This document shows, piece by piece, positions 47,318-56,801 of a stretch of DNA of 64,000 nucleotides (position 1 is its first letter; the number at the start of each line of letters is the position of its first letter). The translations under genes were made by a program, and so were the position numbers. The notes beneath the pieces are model-generated. The model was not told the DNA's origin. It saw only the letters and a list, made by a program, of their open reading frames with translations, and ran no database searches. Source of the stretch: Streptomyces antarcticus (GTDB lineage: Bacteria > Actinomycetota > Actinomycetes > Streptomycetales > Streptomycetaceae); assembly GCF_026627255.1 (NCBI RefSeq), contig NZ_JAPNLM010000010.1:186001-250000 (forward strand), read 5' to 3'.

Positions 47318-50146
47318 TTGTCCCCGACTAGCGAGACCGCAAAGGGCGGCCGCCGACTCGTCATCGTCGAGTCCCCTGCCAAGGCGAAGACGATCAAGGG
47401 CTATCTCGGCCCCGGGTACGTCGTCGAGGCGAGCGTCGGGCACATCCGCGACCTCCCCAGCGGCGCGGCCGAGGTTCCCGACAAGTACACCGGCGAGGTC
47501 CGCCGGCTCGGCGTGGACGTCGAGCACGACTTCGCGCCGATCTACGTCGTCAACGCCGACAAGAAGGCGCAGGTCAGGAAGCTCAAGGAGCTGCTGGCCG
47601 AGTCCGACGAACTCTTCCTCGCCACCGATGAGGACCGCGAGGGCGAAGCCATCGCGTGGCACCTGCAGGAAGTCCTGAAGCCCAAGGTCCCCGTCCACCG
47701 CATGGTCTTCCACGAGATCACCAAGGACGCGATCCGCGACGCCGTCGCCAACCCGCGCGAGCTCAACCAGCGCATGGTCGACGCCCAGGAGACCCGCCGC
47801 ATCCTCGACCGCCTCTACGGCTACGAGGTCTCGCCGGTCCTGTGGAAGAAGGTCATGCCGAAGCTGTCGGCGGGCCGCGTCCAGTCGGTGGCCACGCGCA
47901 TGGTCGTCGAGAAGGAACGCGAGCGCATCGCCTTCCGCACCGCCGAGTACTGGGACCTGACCGGTACGTTCTCCACCGGCCGGGCCGGCGACGCGTCCGA
48001 CCCGTCGACGCTGGTCGCCCGCCTGAACACGGTGGACGGCAAGCGCGTCGCCCAGGGCCGCGACTTCGGCTCGACCGGGACGCTCAAGAGCGAGGTGCTG
48101 CACCTCGACGAGGCCGGCGCCCGGGCGCTGGCCGCCGCGCTGGAGGGTTCCTCGTTCGCCGTCCGGTCGGTCGAGTCCAAGCCGTACCGCCGTTCCCCGT
48201 ACGCCCCGTTCCGTACGACGACGCTCCAGCAGGAGGCCTCGCGCAAGCTGGGCTTCGGTGCGAAGGCGACCATGCAGGTGGCCCAGAAGCTGTACGAGAA
48301 CGGCTTCATCACCTATATGCGTACGGACTCCACGACGCTCTCCGAGACGGCCGTCACGGCGGCCCGCGCCCAGGTCACGCAGCTCTACGGGGCCGACTAC
48401 CTGCCGGAGAAGCCGCGCGTCTACGCGGGCAAGGTCAAGAACGCGCAGGAGGCGCACGAGGCGATCCGTCCTTCGGGCGATCGTTTCCGCACTCCGGCCG
48501 AGACGGGCCTGACCGGCGACCAGTTCCGCCTGTACGAACTCATCTGGAAGCGGACCGTCGCCTCCCAGATGAAGGACGCGGTCGGCAACTCGGTCACCGT
48601 GAAGATCGGTGGGCGCGCCGCGGACGGCCGCAACGCCGAGTTCTCGGCCTCCGGCAAGACGATCACCTTCCACGGCTTCATGAAGGCCTACGTCGAGGGC
48701 GCGGACGACCCGAACGCCGAGCTCGACGACCGCGAGAAGCGGCTGCCGCAGGTGGCCGAGGGCGACGCCCTCGCCGCCGAGGAGATCACGGCGGACGGCC
48801 ACTCGACCAAGCCGCCGGCCCGCTACACCGAGGCCTCGCTGGTCAAGGAGCTCGAAGAGCGCGAGATCGGCCGCCCGTCGACCTACGCGTCGATCATCGG
48901 AACCATCCTCGACCGCGGCTACGTCTTCAAGAAGGGCACGGCGCTCGTGCCGTCCTTCCTGTCGTTCGCCGTGGTGAACCTCCTGGAGACGCACTTCGGG
49001 CGCCTGGTCGACTACGACTTCACCGCGAAGATGGAGGACGACCTCGACCGCATCGCGCGGGGCGAGGCCCAGTCCGTGCCGTGGCTGAAGCGGTTCTACT
49101 TCGGCGCGGAGGACGCCTCCGAGGTCGTGCCGGCCCAGGGCGACCACCTCGGCGGTCTGAAGGAACTGGTCACGGACCTGGGCGCGATCGACGCCCGGGA
49201 GATCTCCTCCTTCCCCGTCGGCGACGGGGTCGTGCTGCGGGTCGGCCGCTACGGGCCGTACGTGGAGCGCGGCGAGAAGGACGCGGAGGGCCACCAGCGG
49301 GCCGACGTACCGGAGGACATGGCGCCGGACGAGCTGACGGTCGCGTACGCGGAGGAGCTGTTCGCGAAGCCGAGCGGTGAGTTCGAGCTCGGCAAGGACC
49401 CGGTCAGCGGGAACGAGATCGTCGCCAAGGACGGCCGCTACGGCCCGTACGTGACGGAGATCCTGCCCGAGGGCACGCCGAAGACGGGCAAGAACGCGGT
49501 CAAGCCGCGGACGGCCTCGCTCTTCCAGTCGATGTCCCTGGACACGGTCACGCTCGACGACGCGCTCAAGCTGATGTCGCTGCCGCGGGTCGTCGGAGTG
49601 GACGCGGAGGGCGTGGAGATCACGGCCCAGAACGGCCGCTACGGCCCGTACCTGAAGAAGGGCACGGACTCGCGGTCGCTGGAGACCGAGGACCAGCTGT
49701 TCTCGATCACGCTGGACGAGGCCCTGGCCATCTACGCGCAGCCGAAGCAGCGGGGCCGCGCGGCGGCCAAGCCGCCGCTGAAGGAACTGGGCACCGACCC
49801 GGTGAGCGAGAAGCCGGTGGTGGTCAAGGACGGCCGCTTCGGGCCGTACGTGACGGACGGCGAGACGAACGCGACGCTGCGGCGGGACGACGACGTCGAG
49901 ACGATCACGCCGGAGCGGGGCTACGAGCTGCTCGCGGAGAAGCGGGCGAAGGGCCCGGCCAAGAAGGTCGCGAAGAAGGCCCCCGCGAAGAAGGCGCCGG
50001 CCGCCAAGAAGGCTCCGGCCAAGAAGGCCACGGCGAAGAAGGCGGCGGCGGCGACCAAGACCACCGCCGCGAAGAAGGCCACGGCGAAGAAGACGGTGGC
50101 GAAGAAGACGGCGACGGCCACGGCGACGGCCACGGCGGACGAGTAA
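47318..50146 (+). CDS. topA: DNA topoisomerase I with lysine-rich tail
   Basis: A 942-residue type IA topoisomerase that relaxes negative supercoils. The Toprim domain (about 13-130) has LVIVESPAKAKTIKGYLG and LATDEDREGEAIAWHL. The catalytic Tyr333 lies in FITYMRTDSTTLS. Four C-terminal repeat domains (each with KDGRYGPYV-like cores) replace zinc fingers. Residues about 881-942 are a Lys/Ala tail (KKVAKKAPAKKAP and onward) known in Streptomyces to aid processivity. The start is TTG at 47318 (LSPTSETAKGG), matching the family, with GGAGAGAAGAG upstream. A TTGACA at 47236-47241 is a possible -35 box. Confidence 0.97.
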   Translation: MSPTSETAKGGRRLVIVESPAKAKTIKGYLGPGYVVEASVGHIRDLPSGAAEVPDKYTGEVRRLGVDVEHDFAPIYVVNADKKAQVRKLKELLAESDELFLATDEDREGEAIAWHLQEVLKPKVPVHRMVFHEITKDAIRDAVANPRELNQRMVDAQETRRILDRLYGYEVSPVLWKKVMPKLSAGRVQSVATRMVVEKERERIAFRTAEYWDLTGTFSTGRAGDASDPSTLVARLNTVDGKRVAQGRDFGSTGTLKSEVLHLDEAGARALAAALEGSSFAVRSVESKPYRRSPYAPFRTTTLQQEASRKLGFGAKATMQVAQKLYENGFITYMRTDSTTLSETAVTAARAQVTQLYGADYLPEKPRVYAGKVKNAQEAHEAIRPSGDRFRTPAETGLTGDQFRLYELIWKRTVASQMKDAVGNSVTVKIGGRAADGRNAEFSASGKTITFHGFMKAYVEGADDPNAELDDREKRLPQVAEGDALAAEEITADGHSTKPPARYTEASLVKELEEREIGRPSTYASIIGTILDRGYVFKKGTALVPSFLSFAVVNLLETHFGRLVDYDFTAKMEDDLDRIARGEAQSVPWLKRFYFGAEDASEVVPAQGDHLGGLKELVTDLGAIDAREISSFPVGDGVVLRVGRYGPYVERGEKDAEGHQRADVPEDMAPDELTVAYAEELFAKPSGEFELGKDPVSGNEIVAKDGRYGPYVTEILPEGTPKTGKNAVKPRTASLFQSMSLDTVTLDDALKLMSLPRVVGVDAEGVEITAQNGRYGPYLKKGTDSRSLETEDQLFSITLDEALAIYAQPKQRGRAAAKPPLKELGTDPVSEKPVVVKDGRFGPYVTDGETNATLRRDDDVETITPERGYELLAEKRAKGPAKKVAKKAPAKKAPAAKKAPAKKATAKKAAAATKTTAAKKATAKKTVAKKTATATATATADE

Positions 50147-50221
50147 CCGCTCTGCCCGGCCGCAGGCGGTTCCGGCTGGCCGGGAGCCGTGGTGGTCCCG
50201 GCCGACCGGCCGGTGTGCGTA

Positions 50222-50257
50222 CGAGGGGCCCCGCGCGGAAGCGTGCGGGGCCCCTCG
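50222..50257 (+). terminator. Terminator of topA
   Basis: A 16-bp stem with one G-U pair (CGAGGGGCCCCGCGCG to its partner) and a 4-nt loop. A partial second copy of the right arm (GCGGAGCCCCTCGCCGTTT) follows. Confidence 0.8.
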
Positions 50258-50387
50258 CCGTTTCGTGCGGAGCCCCTCGCCGTTTCCGGGCCTCCGGGCG
50301 GGGGCGTGGCGGGATCGCCGAAGGGTCGCCGCGGGGGTTGTCCACAGCCCCTCCGCACCTCGCAGGCGCAGCGGATAGGCTGGGCGG

Positions 50388-53300
50388 ATGACGCGAGCCG
50401 AGCAGCCAACGGTCGTGACCGCCCCGGCGAAGCCGACCTACGACGAAGCCCTGACAGCGGACTCCCGCGAGCGGGCGGTGCGCGCACTCCTGCGCACCCC
50501 CAGGCTGCGCCGACTGTGGAGCGCGCAGCTGGTGAGCGGCATCGGCGACGCCCTCGCCCTCTTGGTGCTGGTGCTGCTGGCCCTTCAGGCGGCCGTCTCC
50601 GAAGAGGTCTTCGGCGGCGGCTACCGCGGAGCGGCGCTCGCCGTCGCCGCCGTATTCGGCGTCCGGATCCTCGCGACCCTCCTCTTCGGCGCGGTCCTCC
50701 TCGGCCCGCTGGCCGGTCTCGTCGCCTCCGGGGGCAGGCTCGACCGCCGCTGGACGATGATCGGCGCCGACGGGGTCCGCCTCGGCCTCTTCGTCGTGGC
50801 CCCGCTGTGGCTCGACTGGATCCCGGCCCACGCGCTCACCGCGCTGCTGGCCACCGTCTTCGTGTCCGGCGCCGCGGAGCGGCTGTGGACGCTGGCCAAG
50901 GAGAGCGCCGCGCCCGCGCTGCTGCCCGCGCCGCCGCCCGAGGGGGCGACCGTACGGCCGCTCCCGGACCACTTGGACGCCCTGCGCCGGCTGACCCTGC
51001 GTACGGCCTTCGCGGCGCTTCCCGTCGCCGCCGCCGTGCTGCTCGCAGCGACCCTGGTCGGCAAGGCCCTCGGCCTCGGCATCGACTGGTTCGCCGGGAA
51101 CCAGGCCGCTCTCGGCTCCTACGTGGCCTCCGGCCTCTTCGCGGCATCGGTCTCGCTGCTGCTCCCGCTGGTGCTGCCCGACGGCAAGACCCCGCGTCCC
51201 CGTTCGCCGCTGGAGGGCCTGCGGGCCCCCAGGACGGGTGACCGGCCCGACAAGGGCCGTACGGGCGTGGTCCCGCTGCTGGTGCTGGCCTGCGCCGCGG
51301 TCGCCGGCGCGGTGTCCTGCGCGGTCGCCGTGGCCGTCCTGCACGCCGGCGACCTCGGCGGCGGCCCCGCCGCCTTCGCGCTCCTCGTCCTCGCGCTGGT
51401 CGGCGGCACCGCCGCCGGGATCCGCGCCCACCAGGCCGGCAAGGTGCTCCCCGCCCTCTCCCGCCGCCGTCTGCTGGCGCTGGCCATAGCGGTGGCCGGG
51501 GTCGCCCTGCTGCTGTCCGGGCTGGTTCCGGACACGGCGACCGTCCTGTTCCTGTCGCTGCTCGCCGGCACCGCCGCGGGCGTCGCGGCCAACGCCGGGC
51601 ACACCCTGCTCGACCAGGAGACCGAGGAGTTCCGCCGGGCCCGGGTCACCGAGCACCTCCAGGCGGTCGTACGGGTGGCCGTGGCCGTCGGGGCGGTGGC
51701 GGCCCCCGTGCTGGCCGCCTTGATCGGATCCCACCGGCTGACCGGCGACCAGGCCGCCGCCCACGGCGGCGCCGCCTTCACGCTGATGCTGGTCGGGGCC
51801 CTGTTGCTGCCGGTCGCCGTGGTGGTGCTGGCCAAGGCCGACGACCGCAGCGGCGTACCGCTGCGGCGCGACCTGCGCGAGGCGCTGCGCGGCGGTGAGC
51901 CGGTGGAGTCGGCTTCCGACGCCGGGTTCTTCATCGCCCTGGAAGGCGGCGACGGCGCCGGCAAGTCCACCCAGGTGGAGGCGCTGGCCGACTGGATACG
52001 GGGCAAGGGCCACGAGGTCGTCGTGACCCGAGAGCCGGGCGCCACCCCGGTCGGCAAGCGGCTGCGCTCGATCCTGCTGGACGTGTCGTCGGCCGGCCTG
52101 TCCAACCGTGCCGAGGCCCTGCTGTACGCCGCCGACCGGGCGGAACACGTGGACACCGTGGTGCGGCCGGCGCTGGAGCGCGGGGCGGTCGTCATCTCGG
52201 ACCGCTACATCGACTCCTCGGTCGCCTACCAGGGCGCCGGCCGTGACCTGTCGCCGACCGAGATCGCCCGGATCTCGCGCTGGGCGACCGACGGACTCGT
52301 ACCGAACCTGACCGTGCTCCTCGACGTGTCGCCGGAGGCGGCGCGCGAGCGCTTCACGGAGGCTCCGGACCGGCTGGAGTCGGAGCCGGCGGAGTTCCAC
52401 CGGCGGGTGCGGTCCGGTTTCCTGACGCTGGCCGCGTCCGACCCCGGGCGCTACCTGGTGGTCGACGCGGGCCAGGACCCGGACTCGGTGACCACCGTCG
52501 TACGCCACCGGCTGGACCGGATGCTGCCGCTCTCCGAGGCCGAGGTCGCCGCCCAGGCGGAGGCCAGGCGCCTCGCTGAGGAAGAGGCCCGGCGCAAGGC
52601 CGAGGAAGAGGCCGCGCGCAAGGCGGAGGAGGCGCGGCTGAAGGCCGAGGAGGAGGCCCGCCTGGCCCGCGAGGCCGAGGAGGCCCGGGTCAGGGCCGAG
52701 GCGGAGGCCGCCCGCAAGGCGGCGGAGGAGCGCCAGCGCGCCGAGGAGGAGGCCCGGGCCCGGGCCGAGGCCGAGCGGCTGCGCGTGGAGGCCGAGGAGA
52801 AGGCCCGTGCCGCCGAGGCGGAGCGGATGCGCCGACAGCACGAGGAGGAGGCCCGGCTGCGGGCCGAGGCCGAGGAACGGCGGCTGGAGAAGCAGCGCCG
52901 GGCGGAGGAGTCCCTGCTGAAGGCGGAGGAGGCGCGCCGCCTGGCGGCTGCCGCCGCGGCCGAGGCGGCTGCGAGCGCGGCTGCCGCGGCGGCGGCATCG
53001 GAGGCGGCTTCGGCCCGGGCCGCGGCTTCGGCTTCCCCGGCTTCCCCGCCTGCTTCGGCTCCTTCTGGCCAGGGGACGGCGGCCCGGCACTCGGACGACG
53101 CCGTGACCGTGGAGACCCCCCTGATCAAGCGGGTCGTCCGGCCGGACGACGTCACCCAGACGGTCCCGGTTCCGAAGGTGGACCCGGCCGCCGCGCCCCC
53201 CGCCGATGCGGCGGAGACGGCGGTGCTGCCTCCCGTACGCGCGACCGACGAGACGGCCGTGCTGCCTCCCGTACGCGCGACCGACGAGACGGCCGTGCTG

Positions 53301-53660
53301 CCTCGCGTACGGCCGGACGGCGGTCAGGAGGGCCGGGCGCAGCCGGACCGCGGCTCCCGGGCGGACGGTCCGCGGGCGGCGCAGGGACCGGCCCGGTCCG
53401 CGTCGCGCCCGACGGCCCAGCGCCCGCCGGAGAACCCGGCCGACCGTGTGCCGCCGGGCATCTTCCGGGACTCGGACAACGACCGGACGCGTGAGCTGCC
53501 GGTCGTCGAGGAGGACGGGAGCCCGCGCCGACAGCGCTCGGACTGGGCCGAGGAGACCCCGCTGGACGATCTGCCGTCGCTGGCGGACGAACTGCTGGGA
53601 CGCCACCGCGAGCCCGGTGACGACGAGGACGGCACCAGGGGGCCGCGCCGCCGTCGCTGA
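50388..53660 (+). CDS. tmk: MFS-like membrane domain fused to thymidylate kinase
   Basis: A 1090-residue fusion. Residues about 40-490 form an MFS-like domain with about twelve membrane segments (starting LWSAQLVSGIGDALALLVLV). Residues about 510-715 are a complete thymidylate kinase: P-loop ALEGGDGAGKSTQ near 520, the DRY-type motif VISDRYIDSSVAYQGAGRDL and LIVLLDV-like strand TVLLDVSPEAA. It phosphorylates dTMP to dTDP. Residues 718-875 are an uninterrupted Glu/Arg/Ala coiled coil. The tail is Pro-rich with three near-identical ATDETAVLPPVR repeats. ATG 50388 is in the usual position. It lies upstream of holB. Confidence 0.93.
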   Translation: MTRAEQPTVVTAPAKPTYDEALTADSRERAVRALLRTPRLRRLWSAQLVSGIGDALALLVLVLLALQAAVSEEVFGGGYRGAALAVAAVFGVRILATLLFGAVLLGPLAGLVASGGRLDRRWTMIGADGVRLGLFVVAPLWLDWIPAHALTALLATVFVSGAAERLWTLAKESAAPALLPAPPPEGATVRPLPDHLDALRRLTLRTAFAALPVAAAVLLAATLVGKALGLGIDWFAGNQAALGSYVASGLFAASVSLLLPLVLPDGKTPRPRSPLEGLRAPRTGDRPDKGRTGVVPLLVLACAAVAGAVSCAVAVAVLHAGDLGGGPAAFALLVLALVGGTAAGIRAHQAGKVLPALSRRRLLALAIAVAGVALLLSGLVPDTATVLFLSLLAGTAAGVAANAGHTLLDQETEEFRRARVTEHLQAVVRVAVAVGAVAAPVLAALIGSHRLTGDQAAAHGGAAFTLMLVGALLLPVAVVVLAKADDRSGVPLRRDLREALRGGEPVESASDAGFFIALEGGDGAGKSTQVEALADWIRGKGHEVVVTREPGATPVGKRLRSILLDVSSAGLSNRAEALLYAADRAEHVDTVVRPALERGAVVISDRYIDSSVAYQGAGRDLSPTEIARISRWATDGLVPNLTVLLDVSPEAARERFTEAPDRLESEPAEFHRRVRSGFLTLAASDPGRYLVVDAGQDPDSVTTVVRHRLDRMLPLSEAEVAAQAEARRLAEEEARRKAEEEAARKAEEARLKAEEEARLAREAEEARVRAEAEAARKAAEERQRAEEEARARAEAERLRVEAEEKARAAEAERMRRQHEEEARLRAEAEERRLEKQRRAEESLLKAEEARRLAAAAAAEAAASAAAAAAASEAASARAAASASPASPPASAPSGQGTAARHSDDAVTVETPLIKRVVRPDDVTQTVPVPKVDPAAAPPADAAETAVLPPVRATDETAVLPPVRATDETAVLPRVRPDGGQEGRAQPDRGSRADGPRAAQGPARSASRPTAQRPPENPADRVPPGIFRDSDNDRTRELPVVEEDGSPRRQRSDWAEETPLDDLPSLADELLGRHREPGDDEDGTRGPRRRR

Positions 53661-53732
53661 CCGGCCGCGGGACGGGATTGTCAGTGGCGCGCGCCACAAT
53701 GGGCGTACGGAGAGTGAAAGGTGGTGGGCGGG

Positions 53733-54944
53733 ATGCCCGTATGGGACGACCTGGTGGGACAGGAGCGTGTCCAGACGCAGCTGGCCGCCGCCGCCCGTGA
53801 CGCCGACGCCCTGGTCACGGCCATCACGGACGGGACCGAGCCGCCCGCCGCGAACAAGATGACCCACGCCTGGCTGTTCACCGGCCCGCCCGGTTCCGGG
53901 CGGTCCACCGCCGCCCGCGCCTTCGCGGCCGCCCTGCAATGCACCAGCCCCGACCGCGCACTCGGCGGCGAACCGGGTTGCGGGTTCTGCGACGGCTGCC
54001 ACACCACCGTAATCGGCACCCACTCCGACGTGCAGATCATCCGTACCGACCTGCTGTCCATCGGTGTGAAGGAGACCCGCGACCTGGTCCGCAAGGCGCA
54101 GCTCTCCCCGGCCGTCGGCCGCTGGCAGGTCATCGTCATGGAGGACGCCGACCGGCTCACGGAAGGCGCGGGCAACGTGCTGCTCAAGGCCGTGGAGGAG
54201 CCCGCCCCGCGCACGGTGTGGCTGCTGTGTGCTCCCTCGCTGGAGGACGTGCTGCCCACGATCCGCTCCCGCTGCCGGCACCTGACCCTGCGCACCCCCT
54301 CCGTCGATGCGGTCGCCGAGGTCCTGGTCCGGCGCGACGGCATCGAGCCCGCCGCCGCCGCGGCCGCCGCCCGTGTGACGCAGGGGCACATCGGCAGGGC
54401 GCGCCGGCTCGCCACCGACGCGGCCGCGCGGTCCCGCCGGGCCGCCGTACTGAAGCTCCCGCTGCGCGTCGAGGACGTGGGCGGCTGCCTCAAGGCCGCG
54501 CAGGAACTGGTCGACGCAGCCGCCGAGGACGCCAAGCAGGTCGCGGAGGAGGTCGACGGCAAGGAGACCGAGGACCTGCGCGCCGCGCTCGGCGCCGGAA
54601 CGGGCGCCGGAAGCCGGATGCCGCGCGGAACCGCGGGCGCGATGAAGGAGCTGGAGGACCGGCAGAAGCGCCGGCGCACGCGCACCCAGCGCGACAGCCT
54701 CGACCTGGCGCTGACCGAGCTGACCGGCTTCTACCGGGACGTACTGGCCCTGCAGCTCGGGTCGTCCGTGGCCATCGCCAACGAGGAGATACGCCCCGAC
54801 CTCGACCGGATCGCCCGCGCCTCGGGCCCGGAGCGGACGCTGCGCCGGATCGAGTCGATCATCGCCTGCCGGGACGCCCTCGACCGGAACGTGGCCCCGC
54901 TGCTGGCGGTCGAGGCGATGACGATGTCGCTGCGCGCGGGCTGA
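53733..54944 (+). CDS. holB: DNA polymerase III delta' subunit
   Basis: A 403-residue clamp-loader subunit. The AAA+ module has WLFTGPPGSGRSTAARAF (P-loop-like, with Arg-Ser where GKS is usual, as in delta' proteins that do not hydrolyse ATP), a Cys4 zinc module EPGCGFCDGCHTT, VIVMEDADRLTEGAGNVLLK, EEPAPRT and SRC (IRSRCRHL). It helps load the sliding clamp. ATG 53733 (MPVWDDLVGQ) is the conserved start with GGTGG 8 nt upstream. It follows tmk as in other bacteria where the two are linked. Confidence 0.94.
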   Translation: MPVWDDLVGQERVQTQLAAAARDADALVTAITDGTEPPAANKMTHAWLFTGPPGSGRSTAARAFAAALQCTSPDRALGGEPGCGFCDGCHTTVIGTHSDVQIIRTDLLSIGVKETRDLVRKAQLSPAVGRWQVIVMEDADRLTEGAGNVLLKAVEEPAPRTVWLLCAPSLEDVLPTIRSRCRHLTLRTPSVDAVAEVLVRRDGIEPAAAAAAARVTQGHIGRARRLATDAAARSRRAAVLKLPLRVEDVGGCLKAAQELVDAAAEDAKQVAEEVDGKETEDLRAALGAGTGAGSRMPRGTAGAMKELEDRQKRRRTRTQRDSLDLALTELTGFYRDVLALQLGSSVAIANEEIRPDLDRIARASGPERTLRRIESIIACRDALDRNVAPLLAVEAMTMSLRAG

Positions 54945-55126
54945 CCGCCCGCCGGGCCGGTGCGGTTCCGGGCGTCCGGTTGACGGGCTCACCCGTACGG
55001 GCGGTCCGCCGCCGGGACAGGGACGGGCGCGTCCCGTGGCCGGTCCGGCACGGGCCACGGAAGGCGCGCGACCGTCCGGGGCAGGACCGCCCCTGGACCC
55101 CGGCCGGCAGGACGTAGGCTCCGGGA

Positions 55127-56749
55127 ATGGACACCAGCCGCCTGCTGCGTACGACCGGGACCGTGATCGCAGCCGCCGGGCTGCTGCTCTCCGGGTGCAC
55201 CTCCGGCGGGTCGGGGGAGCCGCGGGCCTCGGCGACCCCCGGGTCGTCCTCGCAGGCCGGGTCCGGCCCCGCGTCGGCCGGTTACACGGCTCCGTCGGTG
55301 CGGCCGTCCCCCGATCCGGTCGCGCTTCGCCCGTACTACGATCAGAAGCTGACCTGGCGCGACTGCGGTGTTCCCGGGTTCCAGTGCTCCACGATGAAGG
55401 CCCCGCTGGACTACGCGTCCCCCCGCTCCGGGCAGGACGTCGACATCGCGGTGGCCCGCCGCAAGGCCACCGGGCCGGGCAAGCGGCTCGGCTCGCTGGT
55501 GGTCAACCCCGGCGGTCCCGGCGGCTCCGGCATCGGGTACCTCCAGGCGTACGCGGGCATCGGGTACCCGGCGCCGGTCCGCGCCCAGTACGACATGGTG
55601 TCCTTCGACCCGCGGGGGGTGGACCGCAGCACTCCCGTCGAGTGCCTGAGCGGCCCGGCCATGGACAAGTTCACGCAGGTGGACCAGACGCCGGACGACG
55701 CGGCCGAGCGGACCCGGCTGGTGGCCGCGTTCAAGGAGTTCGCGGCGGCCTGCAAGGAGCGTTCGCAGCGCATCCTGCCGCACGTGTCGACCGTGGACGC
55801 CGCCCGGGACATGGACCTGCTGCGCGCGGTGCTCGGCGACGAGAAGCTGACGTACGTCGGAGCCTCGTACGGGACGTTCCTCGGGGCGACGTACGCGGAC
55901 CTCTTCCCGGGCCGCGTCGGCCGTCTCGTCCTGGACGGGGCGATGGACCCCTCGCGCCCGGCGCTCGACCTGAACCGGGACCAGACGGCGGGCTTCGAGA
56001 CCGCCTTCAACGCCTTCGCCGAGGACTGCGCGCAGCAGTCCGACTGTCCGCTGGGCACGGGCGACCCGAAGGCGGTGGCGGCGCGCCTGAAGGAGTTCTT
56101 CGCGAAGGTCGACGCCCAGCCGGTGCCGACCGGCGACGCGCGCCGCCCGCTCGGGGAGTCCCTCGCGACGACCGGGGTGATCGCCGCGCTGTACGACGAG
56201 AGCGCCTGGCCGCAGCTGCGCGAGGCGCTCGGCTCGGCCATGAGTGGTGACGGGGCGCCCCTGCTGGCCCTCGCCGACAGCTACTACGAGCGCGGACCGG
56301 ACGGCACGTACGCGAACCTGATGTTCGCCAACGCCGCCGTCAACTGCATCGACCAGCCACCGGCGTTCAGCGGACCGGAGGCGGTGGACGCCGCGCTTGC
56401 GTCCTTCGGGAAGGCGTCGCCGGTCTTCGGAGAGGGGCTGGCGTGGGCCTCGCTGAACTGCGCGTACTGGCCGGTGAAGGCGACGGGCACGGCGAAGAAG
56501 CTGACGGCGAAGGGCGCCCCGCCGATCGTGGTGGTGGGCACGACGCGGGACCCCGCGACCCCGTACAAGTGGGCCCAGGCCTTGGCCGGGCAGCTCGAGT
56601 CGGGCACCCTGCTGACGTACGAGGGCGACGGGCACACGGCGTACGGGCGCGGCAGCGACTGCATCGACACCTCGATCAACCGGTACCTGCTGGAGGGCAG
56701 GGCCCCGGAGGACGGCAAGAGGTGCGAGCCGTCCGACGCGACCCGGTGA
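55127..56749 (+). CDS. Secreted alpha/beta hydrolase, tripeptidyl-aminopeptidase (Tap/Slp) family
   Basis: A 540-residue exported peptidase of the S33 family. It has a signal peptide and lipobox LLLSGC (Cys24), NPGGPGGSG as the oxyanion region, nucleophile elbow GASYGT with Ser247, Asp in VVGTTRDPATPYKW and His in GDGHTAYGRGS. Such Streptomyces enzymes remove tripeptides from secreted proteins. Four further Cys suggest disulfides (WRDCGV/FQCST and CIDQ/CAYW). It is a stand-alone gene downstream of holB. Confidence 0.92.
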   Translation: MDTSRLLRTTGTVIAAAGLLLSGCTSGGSGEPRASATPGSSSQAGSGPASAGYTAPSVRPSPDPVALRPYYDQKLTWRDCGVPGFQCSTMKAPLDYASPRSGQDVDIAVARRKATGPGKRLGSLVVNPGGPGGSGIGYLQAYAGIGYPAPVRAQYDMVSFDPRGVDRSTPVECLSGPAMDKFTQVDQTPDDAAERTRLVAAFKEFAAACKERSQRILPHVSTVDAARDMDLLRAVLGDEKLTYVGASYGTFLGATYADLFPGRVGRLVLDGAMDPSRPALDLNRDQTAGFETAFNAFAEDCAQQSDCPLGTGDPKAVAARLKEFFAKVDAQPVPTGDARRPLGESLATTGVIAALYDESAWPQLREALGSAMSGDGAPLLALADSYYERGPDGTYANLMFANAAVNCIDQPPAFSGPEAVDAALASFGKASPVFGEGLAWASLNCAYWPVKATGTAKKLTAKGAPPIVVVGTTRDPATPYKWAQALAGQLESGTLLTYEGDGHTAYGRGSDCIDTSINRYLLEGRAPEDGKRCEPSDATR

Positions 56750-56801
56750 GACGGGTGCCGCGCGTGTCCAGGGCGCCGCGTGTGCCCCGGGTCTCGCGGG
56801 G

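Noticed and set aside
49905..55058. 1717-residue open frame on the minus strand antisense to topA, tmk and holB
   Set aside because: High-GC DNA leaves antisense frames open. The translation is low-complexity Arg/Gly/Pro/Val text without domains, while the plus strand holds three recognisable genes.
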